Positions 17,086 through 25,636 of a stretch of 64,000 bases of DNA are shown in pieces. Every line of letters begins with the position of its first letter. The stretch's first letter is position 1. The notes under the pieces were generated by a model that made no database searches, was not told the DNA's origin, and saw nothing but the letters and a program-made list of their open reading frames with translations. The stretch comes from Luteipulveratus mongoliensis (GTDB taxonomy: Bacteria; Actinomycetota; Actinomycetes; Actinomycetales; Dermatophilaceae). Where the stretch lies: positions 124,001 through 188,000 of the forward strand of contig NZ_CP011112.1 in the NCBI RefSeq assembly GCF_001190945.1, given 5' to 3'. The position numbers were made by a program, and so were the translations under genes.

Positions 17086-17895
17086 ATGTCTGTCATGACC
17101 GAATCACCCGCCCCCGAGCACGTCGACGCCGAGTCGCTTCTGCGAGAAGCGAATTCCGAGTGCGATCCCATCCGGGCCGCGCGCCTGCGTGATCACGTGG
17201 TCGTCCAGCACCGCGGGCTTGCCATGAACCTGGCCCGCCGTTTCGATCGCCGCGGCGTCGAGCTCGATGACCTGCAGCAGGTCGCCCTGCTCGGCCTTGT
17301 CCTCGCCGCCCGTCGCTACCGTCCCGACAAGGGCCACGGTTTCACGGCGTTCGCCGTGCCGACGATCACAGGAGAGATCAAGCGCTACTTCCGCGATCAC
17401 GGCTGGGCCGTACGCCCTCCGCGCGCCCTGCAGGAAACCCACCGTGAGATCCGAGAAGCACGCGAGTCGCTCCAGCAAGAGCTCGGACGGGACCCGAGCG
17501 CCGACGAGCTCGCCGAGGTCGTCGGATGCTCCCTCGAGGCCGTGCGCTCTGCGCAACAGGTCGAGACCCAGTACCGGTCGATCTCGCTGGATACGCCTGT
17601 TGCCGGCGAAGACTCCTCGCCGCTGCGCGACACGCTGGCCGACGACATCCGGGACTTCGACCGGGTCGACTCCGTGGTGTCGTTGCGACCCCTGCTGATG
17701 CAGCTGAGTCCACGCGAGCAGCTGATCGTCCGACTGCGGTTCGTGGACAACCTCACCCAGCGCCAGATCGGTCAACGTATCGGTGTCAGCCAGATGCAGG
17801 TCTCGCGGCTGCTGACCGACATCCTGCATCGCCTGGCCGAGCAGCTGTCCCCGTCGCACGCTCGCCCGAGGAGCCATCCAGCTCTGGCCGGCTGA
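17086..17895 (+). CDS. SigB/SigF/SigG-type alternative sigma factor
   Basis: The 269-residue protein has sigma-70 regions 2 (DLQQVALLGLVLAARRYRPDKG...FAVPTITGEIKRYFRD), 3 (RPPRALQETHREI...DELAEVV) and 4 (LSPREQLIVRLRFVDNLTQRQIGQRIGVSQMQVSRLL). This is the stress sigma type that recognises GTTT-N15-GGGTAT, exactly the sequence found at three promoters in the neighbouring cluster. ATG 17086 was chosen; 17095 is an alternative. No anti-sigma or anti-anti-sigma gene lies adjacent, which is unusual for this class, so control is probably by a distant partner. Confidence 0.9.
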   Translation: MSVMTESPAPEHVDAESLLREANSECDPIRAARLRDHVVVQHRGLAMNLARRFDRRGVELDDLQQVALLGLVLAARRYRPDKGHGFTAFAVPTITGEIKRYFRDHGWAVRPPRALQETHREIREARESLQQELGRDPSADELAEVVGCSLEAVRSAQQVETQYRSISLDTPVAGEDSSPLRDTLADDIRDFDRVDSVVSLRPLLMQLSPREQLIVRLRFVDNLTQRQIGQRIGVSQMQVSRLLTDILHRLAEQLSPSHARPRSHPALAG

Positions 17896-17953
17896 CGGGC
17901 GGGCCAGAGCCAAAGCGGTTGACGCCCAACGCTGATCTCGTTTCGCTGACCTC

Positions 17954-18409
17954 ATGCTGCGCTTCGAACGGGCCGTGGACGACAAGACGCTGGAGGACTG
18001 GCGGTACGTCCACAACGTCGTGATCCCCACCGTCTCGTTGTCCTTGGACGAGGTCCGCGAGCGCACCCAGCGCAACCATCTCGAGGTCGCCTACCTGGGT
18101 GACGTCCTCGTGGGCAACTGCACGGTGTGGCCGCCGTCGGAAGAGACACCGGCAGCGAGAGTGATCGCCCGGGTGCTCGTGGAGCATCGTCGGCAGGGCT
18201 TCGGCGAGCAGCTCTATCGACGAGCGCTCGACCGGGCGCGAGCAATGGGTGCGACGACCTTCGGATCCGTTGTCCTGTCGTCCAACCCTGACGGACTCCA
18301 CTTTGCGTTGCAGCACGGGTTCGTCGAGACCGAGCGCTACGTGCTGCCGGGAGAGACCATTCCGTGGATCGACCTGCAGTATCAGGACACTGCCGTTGCC
18401 AGTTCCTGA
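17954..18409 (+). CDS. GNAT family N-acetyltransferase
   Basis: A 151-residue single-domain GNAT. Motif A is ARVLVEHRRQGFGEQLYRRAL, with the R/QxxGxG loop RRQGFG, and the C-terminal ALQHGFVETERY is motif B. The acceptor is unknown. The last 28 bases overlap the convergent MFS gene. It starts 59 bases after the sigma factor gene on the same strand and could be co-transcribed with it. Confidence 0.85.
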   Translation: MLRFERAVDDKTLEDWRYVHNVVIPTVSLSLDEVRERTQRNHLEVAYLGDVLVGNCTVWPPSEETPAARVIARVLVEHRRQGFGEQLYRRALDRARAMGATTFGSVVLSSNPDGLHFALQHGFVETERYVLPGETIPWIDLQYQDTAVASS

Positions 18410-19779
18410 GGTGCCACGTGCGCGGGCTCGGGCTGGTCGTCGTACGACGCGCTGAGCTGCCGGTACGCCCGGCTGGAGAACGCTCGCAAAACGGCGATCA
18501 GCATCACCAGGCTGGCGACCACGAAGGTCAGGGCCATGCCGCGCGCCACACCATCGCCGAGGATCGGGCCGAAGGTGGACCGGCCCTGATCGGACGCCAT
18601 GAACGGGATGATGAACAGCTGTGCCATCGGACCAATCACGAAGGCTGCCAACGGTGTTGAGGCGGTCTCGACGCTCTGGGCGAACCCGAAGACCCGGCCC
18701 TGCATCTCGAACGGGACCACGCGCTGCATGACCGTCTGCTCGGCGGCCTCCGCGACGGGGATCAAGATCATGAAGCCGAACATGCCGACCACCAGCAGCA
18801 GCTGCCACTCGCGCACGGCGGTGCCGATCCCGACCAGCGCGATGCCGACGTTGGCCAGCAGGAGCGTACGAATGGGGTTGCGTCCCAGGCCATATCGCGC
18901 GACGAGCGCTCCCCCTGCGATGAAGCCGGTGCTCGTGACACCCAGGACGAGACCCCACGACTGGACGGAGAACAGCGTCAGACCGTACGGGTCCATCAGC
19001 GTCATGAAGACGCCCATGACCAGGTTGTTGAACGTCGAGAACAGGATCAGCGGGACGAGTCCGGGCACGGCGCGGACGGTGGCCCATGTGCCACGGATGT
19101 TGATGCTGGAGGTGCCGTCTGCTGCGCGTGATGGCTGCGGTTCGTCGATGCGGATCGGCAGCAGGTGGACGAGCGAGACCACGGTGAGGCCGACCGCGAT
19201 GACGACCGTGCCGCCCATCCCGAGCAGTCCGACCGCGAGTCCGCTGAAGACGCTCGTGGTCATGTGGGCCAGCCCGTTCACGGTGCCGACGAGGCCGTTG
19301 GCCTTGTCGCGCTGGTCCGCTGGGATCAGCAGCGTCACCGTGGTCGAGAGGGCGATGCCGCGCAGTCCGCCGGCGAGGCTGCCCACGACGACGAACCCGC
19401 AGAAGATCCAGAACCAGGCGCCCGACCAGTCGACCAGCTGCGCGGTCGGGATGACCGCGAAGACCAAGGCGGCTCCGGCGTACGCCACCGCTGTCGTGAC
19501 GCTGGCCGCCACCATGGCGGACTTCTTGCGGTGTGAGTCGACGAGCGCTCCGAACCACGGTCCGGTGAGTGAGCCGGCGATCATCGAGAAGCCGGACAGC
19601 AGCGCGGCCGCCAGGACCGACTTGGTCTCCAGGTAGACCCAGAACGTCAACGCGAACGACAGGAAGGTGCCGGTCACGTTGGCGATGAGGACGTTGACGA
19701 GGATCCGGCGGAAGGTGGCAGCGCCGTTCGCAGGCGTGAACTCAGCTGCTGGCTGGTCCTCGTGGACTGTGGTGGTCAT
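18382..19779 (-). CDS. MFS transporter (macrolide-efflux/enterobactin exporter-like)
   Basis: The 465-residue protein has about 10-12 hydrophobic segments and the MFS loop motif GALVDSHRKK between helices 2 and 3. The pattern (GSLTGPWFGALVDSHRKK; VAEAAEQTVMQRVVPFEMQGRVFG) fits the DHA3-type drug/siderophore exporters in the cytoplasmic membrane. AAGGAGCGAGCG before the ATG at 19779 fixes the start. It overlaps the convergent GNAT gene and has no adjacent regulator. Substrate unknown. Confidence 0.87.
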   Translation of the reverse strand: MTTTVHEDQPAAEFTPANGAATFRRILVNVLIANVTGTFLSFALTFWVYLETKSVLAAALLSGFSMIAGSLTGPWFGALVDSHRKKSAMVAASVTTAVAYAGAALVFAVIPTAQLVDWSGAWFWIFCGFVVVGSLAGGLRGIALSTTVTLLIPADQRDKANGLVGTVNGLAHMTTSVFSGLAVGLLGMGGTVVIAVGLTVVSLVHLLPIRIDEPQPSRAADGTSSINIRGTWATVRAVPGLVPLILFSTFNNLVMGVFMTLMDPYGLTLFSVQSWGLVLGVTSTGFIAGGALVARYGLGRNPIRTLLLANVGIALVGIGTAVREWQLLLVVGMFGFMILIPVAEAAEQTVMQRVVPFEMQGRVFGFAQSVETASTPLAAFVIGPMAQLFIIPFMASDQGRSTFGPILGDGVARGMALTFVVASLVMLIAVLRAFSSRAYRQLSASYDDQPEPAHVAPQELATAVS

Positions 19780-19898
19780 CGCTCGCTCCTTGCGGCTCGT
19801 GCGGCTCGTTGGCCGCTCCTCACCAACACCACGAACGGGCTGGGCCGAATACGACACGGTCCGCCGTGTCTGTCTGACGGTCCGGGCAAGATGGGCGC

Positions 19899-20975
19899 AT
19901 GACGGCCTGGGTGCTGCATGTGGACATGGACCAGTTCCTGGCTGCCGTCGAGATCCTGCGTCACCCTGAGCTCGCCGGGAAGCCCGTCGTCGTGGGCGGT
20001 CGCGGCGACCCGACCGAGCGGGCCGTGGTCTCGACGGCGTCGTACGAAGCCCGCGAGTTCGGCATCCGCTCCGGCATGCCGCTCAAGACCGCCGTCCGCA
20101 AGTGCCCGGACGCGGTGTTCCTGCCCGTCGACTTCCCGGTGTACGAGGCGGCGTCCGCGCGGGTGATGGAGACGCTGCGTGCCCATCCCGGCGCGGTGGT
20201 CGAGCTGCTCGGCTGGGACGAGGCGTTCGTCGGCATCGACACCGACGACCCCGAGGTGACCGCCCGCGCGATCCAGGCCGCGGTGCTCGAGGCGACCCAG
20301 CTGCACTGCTCCGTCGGGATCGGCGACACCAAGGTGCGCGCAAAGGTCGCGACGGACTTCGGCAAGCCGCGCGGGACGTACCGCCTCACCGAGGACAACT
20401 GGATGGAGGTGATGGGCGACCGTCCGACGAAGGCACTGTGGGGAGTGGGTCCGCGTATCGCAGAGCGGTTGGCATCATTGGGGATTCGCACGGTTCGCGA
20501 TCTGGCCGGCGCACCGGATGAGCCGCTGATCGAGGAGTTCGGACCCAACACGGGGCCGCACATCGGCCGACTCGGTCGCGGCGCCGGCAGTGCCACCGTC
20601 GACGACACCCCGTGGGTGGCGCGCGCGCACGGGCGGGAGACGACGTACCAGCACAATCTCCAGTCCCCGGAGGAGATCGCTGCGGCGATCCGCGTGCTCG
20701 CCGATCAGGTGGTCGAGGACATCCGCGCCGAGGGGCGCGCGTGCATGCGGGTCCACCTGAAGGTGCGGTTCGCGCCCTTCTTCACGGCGAGCCGGATCCG
20801 CAAGCTGGACGAGCCGACGTACGACCCGGCCGTCATCGCGGACACCGCACTCGCGCTGCTCGCCAAGCTGGACGACGACCGCCCGATCCGATTGCTCGGC
20901 GTACGCGCGGAGATGGTGCCGCCAGAGGGCGGGTACGACCCGCCCCGCTCCCACGGACGCCGCGGTTCGCCTTGA
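19899..20975 (+). CDS. dinB: Y-family DNA polymerase IV, DinB2-like, lacking aromatic steric gate
   Basis: The 358-residue protein has the Y-family palm with Asp9 (HVDMDQFLAAVE) and the Asp107-Glu108 pair in LLGWDEAFVGI, then thumb HhH (TKALWGVGPRIAERLASLGI) and little finger. Translesion synthesis is the family role. Position 14, where most Y-family polymerases have Phe or Tyr to exclude ribonucleotides, is Leu. Leu14 in the same MDQFL context is known from Mycobacterium smegmatis DinB2, which readily incorporates ribonucleotides. The C-terminus has no clear beta-clamp-binding peptide. No SOS box was recognised upstream. Confidence 0.9.
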   Translation: MTAWVLHVDMDQFLAAVEILRHPELAGKPVVVGGRGDPTERAVVSTASYEAREFGIRSGMPLKTAVRKCPDAVFLPVDFPVYEAASARVMETLRAHPGAVVELLGWDEAFVGIDTDDPEVTARAIQAAVLEATQLHCSVGIGDTKVRAKVATDFGKPRGTYRLTEDNWMEVMGDRPTKALWGVGPRIAERLASLGIRTVRDLAGAPDEPLIEEFGPNTGPHIGRLGRGAGSATVDDTPWVARAHGRETTYQHNLQSPEEIAAAIRVLADQVVEDIRAEGRACMRVHLKVRFAPFFTASRIRKLDEPTYDPAVIADTALALLAKLDDDRPIRLLGVRAEMVPPEGGYDPPRSHGRRGSP

Positions 20976-20990
20976 CGCCACGCTGAGCGG

Positions 20991-21548
20991 TCAGTCGAGG
21001 ATCGCGGCGGCGAGGTCGCGCGCCGCGTGACCGGGGTGGCGGCCGTCTTGCGTCGCCCCCATCACCAAGGTCCCCTCGATCAGTAGGTGGAGCTGCTCAG
21101 CCGCGCCCTCCGGCCGGTCGTGACCTGTGGCCTTCAGCTCGCGCACAAGAAGGGAACGGAGCCGCTGTCGGAATGACGCGGTCTCCGCGTGCGCCGGGTG
21201 ATCAGGCTCCGCGAGCGCGAGGTCCGTCGCGAAGTACCGACAGCCGCGGAAGTCCGGGTTCGAGACGAGCTCATCAAGCCGATCGAAGAGGCCGAGCAGG
21301 CGGTCCCGTGGCTCCGCCTCGGCGGCCAACGCGCTCTCGTACCACGCCAGATCCTCCTCGGCAGCCCGCCGTAGCACTGCCTCGATCAGGCCGTCCTTGC
21401 CGCCGAAGTGCTCGTAGAGCGACCTGCGCGCGACATTGGCGTCCTTGAGGAGCGCGTCCACACCGACCGAGGCACCACGCGCGTAGAAGAGCTGTTGTCC
21501 TGCGACGAGCAGGCGCTCGCGTGGTCCTGCTGGTGACGTCCCGCTCAT
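20991..21548 (-). CDS. TetR family transcriptional regulator
   Basis: The 185-residue protein has the N-terminal TetR HTH (RERLLVAGQQLFYARGASVGVDALLKDANVARRSLYEHF) and a C-terminal domain of the YcdC/NemR-like group (FRGCRYFATDLALAEPDHPAH). ATG 21548 is chosen because it begins just before the HTH; the longer frame would cross the operators. It faces a SnoaL-like gene across a promoter with two TAGACC-N4-GGTCTA sites and is likely its autoregulated repressor. Confidence 0.9.
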   Translation of the reverse strand: MSGTSPAGPRERLLVAGQQLFYARGASVGVDALLKDANVARRSLYEHFGGKDGLIEAVLRRAAEEDLAWYESALAAEAEPRDRLLGLFDRLDELVSNPDFRGCRYFATDLALAEPDHPAHAETASFRQRLRSLLVRELKATGHDRPEGAAEQLHLLIEGTLVMGATQDGRHPGHAARDLAAAILD

Positions 21549-21583
21549 GCCTGACCCTTTGTTCGACTCATGGGGTCTTGACG

Positions 21584-21629
21584 GTAGACCGATTGGTCTA
21601 TAACGTCCAATATAGACCAATCGGTCTAC
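21584..21629. promoter_or_regulatory. Pair of TetR operators TAGACCGATTGGTCTA / TAGACCAATCGGTCTA
   Basis: Each 16-base site (21585-21600 and 21613-21628) has 6-base arms TAGACC/GGTCTA around a 4-base centre, and the second is the exact reverse complement of the first; with flanks the match is 17 bases. They lie between the divergent TetR and SnoaL-like genes, the right one ending 18 bases before the SnoaL ATG. The arrangement would let two dimers block both promoters. Confidence 0.8.
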
Positions 21630-21646
21630 CTATCTAGGAGGACACC

Positions 21647-22045
21647 ATGACCACTTCAGATGCGCCGACAGCCACGGACACCGCCGAGACCGTCGCCCTG
21701 TTCAACGAGGCTTTTCGGCTTCGCGACAAGGAGGCCCTCGCTGCGCTGGTCCATGACGACTGCCTGATGGTGTCGGTCCAGCCGGCCCCGGACGGCACTC
21801 CCTACGTCGGGAAGGACGCGTGCGTCGCGTTCTGGGGCGAGTTGATGGACGACGAGTCGACGACCTTCGAGGTCCAGCGCGTGCTTGCGGACGGCGACTG
21901 GGCAACCGTGCAGTGGCGATACCGCTTCGGGCCCACCGATGCCGAGTCCGTCCTGGGCGTGAACGTCACGCGCGTGAGCGGTGGTCAGGTCATCGAGCAG
22001 CTCGGCTACACCAAGACGCCGGGCAGCCTCCCTCTTCCGGAGTGA
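21647..22045 (+). CDS. SnoaL/NTF2-like domain protein
   Basis: A 132-residue cone-fold protein: ETVALFNEAFRLRDKEALAALVHDD is the NTF2-like opening helix pair and TFEVQRVLADGDWATVQWRYRF the central sheet. Members include ketosteroid isomerase-like enzymes and small-molecule binding proteins. AGGAGG precedes the ATG. It is probably the target of the divergent TetR. Which compound it handles cannot be told. Confidence 0.85.
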   Translation: MTTSDAPTATDTAETVALFNEAFRLRDKEALAALVHDDCLMVSVQPAPDGTPYVGKDACVAFWGELMDDESTTFEVQRVLADGDWATVQWRYRFGPTDAESVLGVNVTRVSGGQVIEQLGYTKTPGSLPLPE

Positions 22046-22169
22046 GGTCAGCTCGGCGGGTCCGACTCCGAACGGGCGTGGATCGTCGACCCGATCAACG
22101 ACGAGAGCGAGAGCCGGCACCTGCAGGTGAGTACGACGTAGCCTGCGGTCTGGGCGTGGGCGACCGCGT

Positions 22170-22949
22170 TCAGCCTTCCGGTGACAGCCGCCGAGTCCGC
22201 AGGACGCCGGTCAGCAGCGGAAGCGTGAACTCGCCTGCAGCAGTGGCTGATTCGCTCGCGAGGAAGGCGCGGATCAGGCCGAGCGCGACCTCGCGCTCCT
22301 GGTCGGCCATGACCAGCATGCCGGCGCGCGTGCCGAGCGTCCCGACGAGGGAGTCGGCGGTGCGGCGCTGCCCGTGCGGGAACTCCGCCTGCTCCGGAGA
22401 ACCGAACCGGGCCGTCACGCCAGCGCCCGGGAGGTGCATGCCGTCCGTCGCTCCGCGCCAGCTGGTCAACGTGTCGCGCGGCCCGATCGCCGCCGGCCCG
22501 CTGACTCGCTCAAGTCCGGCGACCCAGTCGACGCGGTCGTCCATGACATTCCACAGCCCGGCCAGGACACCTCCGGGCGCGAGGACTCTGGCGATCTCCG
22601 GGCCTGCCACGTCCATGTCGAACCAGTGCATCGCGTTGCCGGACACCACGGCGTCGACAGAACCGTCCGGCAAGGCGATGCACTCGGCACTGCCCGGCAG
22701 GGCGCGTACAGCCGGGAGCGCTCGACGCAGCTCAGCCAGCATCTTGACGTCCGGCTCCACAGCAACGACGTCCGCACCCAGCTCGACGAGCACGGCCGTG
22801 AGCTTGCCGGTGCCGGCGCCGAGATCGAGTACCCGCATGCCGGGCGCAGATTCGAGCGCCCACCGCACTGCCGCCTCCGCGTAGTCAGGGCGGTGCTCGG
22901 CGTACGCCGCCGCTGCCGTGCCGAACGATGAGCTGAGGCGTTCGTCCAT
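22170..22949 (-). CDS. Class I SAM-dependent methyltransferase
   Basis: The 259-residue protein has motif I VLDLGAGTGKLT (about residues 40-51), an acidic end to strand beta2 (VVAVEPD), and PDGSVDAVVSGNAMHWFD, the pattern of UbiE/type 11 methyltransferases. SAM is the donor; the acceptor is unknown. It is divergent from the DGPF gene across 116 bases. Its 3' neighbour SnoaL is convergent, with 124 bases between showing no clear signal. Confidence 0.88.
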   Translation of the reverse strand: MDERLSSSFGTAAAAYAEHRPDYAEAAVRWALESAPGMRVLDLGAGTGKLTAVLVELGADVVAVEPDVKMLAELRRALPAVRALPGSAECIALPDGSVDAVVSGNAMHWFDMDVAGPEIARVLAPGGVLAGLWNVMDDRVDWVAGLERVSGPAAIGPRDTLTSWRGATDGMHLPGAGVTARFGSPEQAEFPHGQRRTADSLVGTLGTRAGMLVMADQEREVALGLIRAFLASESATAAGEFTLPLLTGVLRTRRLSPEG

Positions 22950-23065
22950 GCGGCCAACCTACGTGTCGACAAACTTGTCAGGATGAGGTGTCGAATCTCC
23001 CGGACCCGTGACGACCAACAGGCACACGGCGCCACCCGGGCGTCACGAATCACCGGAGGCACACC

Positions 23066-23434
23066 ATGAAGTACGTCATCCTGATGCAGGTCGACCCCGC
23101 CGTTCTCGAGGGCCTGACCGAGGAGCAGGGCAAGCAGATCGGCGCCGGCCACGAGGCGTTCATGAAGGCCACGCGAGAGTCGGGAGAGTTCATCGCGACC
23201 AACGCGCTCGGCGACCCCAGCCAGAGCAAGGTCGTACGTTCCACGAACGGTTCGCCGGTCGTCACCGACGGGCCGTTCCTCGAGTCGAAGGAATTCATGG
23301 GCGGCTACTACCTGCTCGACGTCGAGAACGAGGCGCGCGCCATCGAGCTCGCTCAGCAGATCCCGGACGCGCAGATCGACGGTCTGGCGCTAGAGATCCG
23401 ACCGGTGATGTTCTCCGCCGACGCCGACAGCTGA
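23066..23434 (+). CDS. YCII-related DGPF-motif protein, ECF42 partner
   Basis: A 122-residue YciI-fold protein (MKYVILMQVDP) with the signature Asp-Gly-Pro-Phe at residues 68-71 (VVTDGPFLESKEFMGGYYLLD). DGPF proteins are the standard genomic partners of ECF42 sigma factors and are usually the sigma factor's main targets. The ECF gene begins 11 bases downstream. Biochemical function is unknown. Confidence 0.9.
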   Translation: MKYVILMQVDPAVLEGLTEEQGKQIGAGHEAFMKATRESGEFIATNALGDPSQSKVVRSTNGSPVVTDGPFLESKEFMGGYYLLDVENEARAIELAQQIPDAQIDGLALEIRPVMFSADADS

Positions 23435-23444
23435 GCAGCTGACC

Positions 23445-24692
23445 GTGGCAACGACGGGCGAGGACCAGTGGCGTGCACTCGCGCCGCAGGTCCTCGCTCG
23501 GCTGCTGCGGGCGTACGGCAGCGACCAGCTCGACGCGTGTGAGGACGCGGTCCAGGAGGCGATGGCCGAGGCGTACGTCGCGTGGCCGGCGAAGCCTCCC
23601 ACCGACCCCCTCGCGTGGCTGGTGACCGTCGCTCGCCGGCGGTACGTCGATCACGTACGTTCCGATGTCCGTCGCCGTGCACGAGAAACTCGCGAATCCG
23701 CTTTGCTCTCACCGCTGCTCGACGCCGCGCCGGGCAAGGAGGACGACAGCCTTGAGATGCTCCAGCTCTGCTGCCACCCGACGCTGACACCGTCGGCACA
23801 GATCACCCTGACGCTGCGGGCGGTGGCCGGACTGACCACTCAGCAGATCGGCGCGGCGATGCTGCTGCCCGAGGCGACCGTCGCGCAGCGCATCACTCGC
23901 GCCAAGCGCCGAATCGTGAACGCTGGCAATGCTTTTCCCTCGCCCGACTCACCCGATGATCGACTCGATCCGGTCCTGAGTGTGCTCTACCTGATGCTCA
24001 CCGAGGCGCACCACACGGCGACCGGCCAGCCGGCGTACGACGTGGACCTCGGCGATGAGGCCGTACGCCTGACTCGCCTTGTCCATCGCGCTCACCCCCG
24101 CGACTCCGAGGTGACAGGCCTGCTCGCGCTGATGCTGCTGACGATCGCACGCCGCGACGCCCGCATCAGCGAAGGCGAGCTCGTGCCGCTGGCCGACCAG
24201 GACCGCAGCCTCTGGCGACGCGACTTCGTCACGGAGGCGCTCGCCTTGCTCGAGGCGACGGTGCCGGGAGCGACGCCCGGTCCGTACCTGCTGCAAGCGT
24301 GCATCGCCGCGATCCACGCATCGGCGGCTGACACGGACACCACCGACTGGCGCGAGATCGCGGCGCTCTATCGCGCGCTGGAGCAGGTGAGCCCCGACAA
24401 CCCCGCGGTCCGGCTCAACCGAATCGCGGCCGAGGCGATGGTGCTCGGCAACGCGCACGGGCTGCGTGAGCTGGACCGCCTGGAGGCCGACCACCCTGAG
24501 GTGCCGCGGTTGAGCAGTGTGCGGGCCCACCTGCTCCAGCGCGTCGGCGACCGTGAGGCCGCAGCTGCGGCCTACCGCCGAGCGATCGAGCAGGCAACGA
24601 ACATCGCAGAGCAGCGGCAGCTCACCCATCGCTTGCGGGAAGTCACGGGCAACGATGCGGACACCGGCTGTCCGCTTTCCGGGCGACCATGA
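23445..24692 (+). CDS. ECF42-type sigma factor with C-terminal TPR-like extension
   Basis: The 415-residue protein starts with GTG 23445. Region sigma2 (CEDAVQEAMAEAYVAWPAKPPTDPLAWLVTVARRRYVDHVRS) and sigma4 (LTLRAVAGLTTQQIGAAMLLPEATVAQRITRAKRRI) occupy the first 165 residues. A roughly 220-residue helical extension with TPR-like repeats (EIAALYRALEQVSPDNPAVRLNRIAAEAM; RVGDREAAAAAYRRAIE) follows, the hallmark of ECF42. In that group the C-terminal extension replaces a classical anti-sigma factor. It forms one unit with the DGPF gene before it and perhaps the hydrolase five bases after. Confidence 0.92.
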   Translation: MATTGEDQWRALAPQVLARLLRAYGSDQLDACEDAVQEAMAEAYVAWPAKPPTDPLAWLVTVARRRYVDHVRSDVRRRARETRESALLSPLLDAAPGKEDDSLEMLQLCCHPTLTPSAQITLTLRAVAGLTTQQIGAAMLLPEATVAQRITRAKRRIVNAGNAFPSPDSPDDRLDPVLSVLYLMLTEAHHTATGQPAYDVDLGDEAVRLTRLVHRAHPRDSEVTGLLALMLLTIARRDARISEGELVPLADQDRSLWRRDFVTEALALLEATVPGATPGPYLLQACIAAIHASAADTDTTDWREIAALYRALEQVSPDNPAVRLNRIAAEAMVLGNAHGLRELDRLEADHPEVPRLSSVRAHLLQRVGDREAAAAAYRRAIEQATNIAEQRQLTHRLREVTGNDADTGCPLSGRP

Positions 24693-24696
24693 ACGT

Positions 24697-25425
24697 ATGA
24701 CAACGCACACAAGCACCGCGCCGACGATCGTCCTGGTCCCCGGCCACTGGCTCGGCTCATGGGCCTGGGATGCCGTCGCCGACGAGCTGCGGAGTCGCGG
24801 GCGAGATGTCGTCGCCGTGACGCTTCCAGGGCTGGATCCTGATGATCCTCAACGGAGTTCGGCGACCCTGACCATGCAGGCTGATGCGCTGGCCGCCGCG
24901 GTGCAGGCTGCTTCCGAGGGGTCACCGCCCGTACTCGTAGCCCACAGCGGTGCGGGCGCCCCGACGTCGATCGTGCTCGACCGTGACCCGACCTCGGTCA
25001 CGCGCGTCGTCTACGTCGACAGCGGCCCGTCAGGGGACGGCTCGGCGTTCGACGCGACCCTGCCGGCCGACGTGACCGAGCTGCCGCTGCCGGCGTACGA
25101 CGACCTCGTGGCTAGCCTCGACGGCCTCGACGATGAGCAGCTCCGGACGTTCCGCGAGAGGGCGGTCCCGGAGCCGGGCGGCGTCGTACGCGAGCCAGTC
25201 GAGCTCTCCAACGACGCCCGGCGTGACGTGCCGACCACGATCATCGCGAGCTCGTACCCGTCGGACGTGCTGATGCGGATGGCGCGCGAAGGCAACCCGA
25301 TGATGGCCGAGGTGGCCGAGCTGCGTGACCTGGAACTGGTCGACCTGCCCACCGGGCACTGGCCGATGTGGAGCCGGCCGCGCGAGCTCGCTGCCGCCAT
25401 CGCCGATGCGGGCGCCACGCGCTGA
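24697..25425 (+). CDS. Alpha/beta hydrolase
   Basis: A 242-residue hydrolase with LVPGHWLGSWAWD as the oxyanion-hole segment, Ser in VAHSGAGAP as nucleophile, and His in LPTGHWPMWSRP near the C-terminus. It belongs to the EstA/salicylate-esterase-like branch of cytoplasmic hydrolases. The ATG at 24697 lies four bases after the ECF42 stop, suggesting co-transcription and possibly a place in the sigma factor's regulon. Substrate unknown. Confidence 0.86.
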   Translation: MTTHTSTAPTIVLVPGHWLGSWAWDAVADELRSRGRDVVAVTLPGLDPDDPQRSSATLTMQADALAAAVQAASEGSPPVLVAHSGAGAPTSIVLDRDPTSVTRVVYVDSGPSGDGSAFDATLPADVTELPLPAYDDLVASLDGLDDEQLRTFRERAVPEPGGVVREPVELSNDARRDVPTTIIASSYPSDVLMRMAREGNPMMAEVAELRDLELVDLPTGHWPMWSRPRELAAAIADAGATR

Positions 25426-25435
25426 GCCCGCCCGC

Positions 25436-25636
25436 TCAGCTCTTGACGGGGTCCTGCCCGCCCGCCTTGCTGACGGTGTCACCCTCGGCCACCGCGTCCC
25501 ACAGCTTGCGGTCGACCTTGACCTTGGTGGTGCTGCCGTCAGCCAGCTGAATCTTCAGGCGGCGGTACATGTTCGAGCCATCCAACAGGCCGCGGGACTT
25601 CTTGACCACGGTGCCTTCCCAGCTGTCGTTCGCCAT
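25436..25636 (-). CDS. Small conserved hypothetical protein (DUF7489-like)
   Basis: A 66-residue protein, MANDSWEGTVVKKSRGLLDG then a short all-beta pattern with KIQLADGSTTKVKVDRKLWD. GAAGGAG precedes the ATG. Small proteins of this kind are widespread in Streptomyces and relatives, with no known function. It is convergent with the hydrolase gene (10 bases). Confidence 0.75.
   Translation of the reverse strand: MANDSWEGTVVKKSRGLLDGSNMYRRLKIQLADGSTTKVKVDRKLWDAVAEGDTVSKAGGQDPVKS

Noticed and set aside
17786-19558. 590-residue minus-strand open frame
   Set aside because: Runs through the MFS gene in another frame; the MFS frame has membrane helices and a ribosome binding site, this one is Arg/Gly-rich noise.
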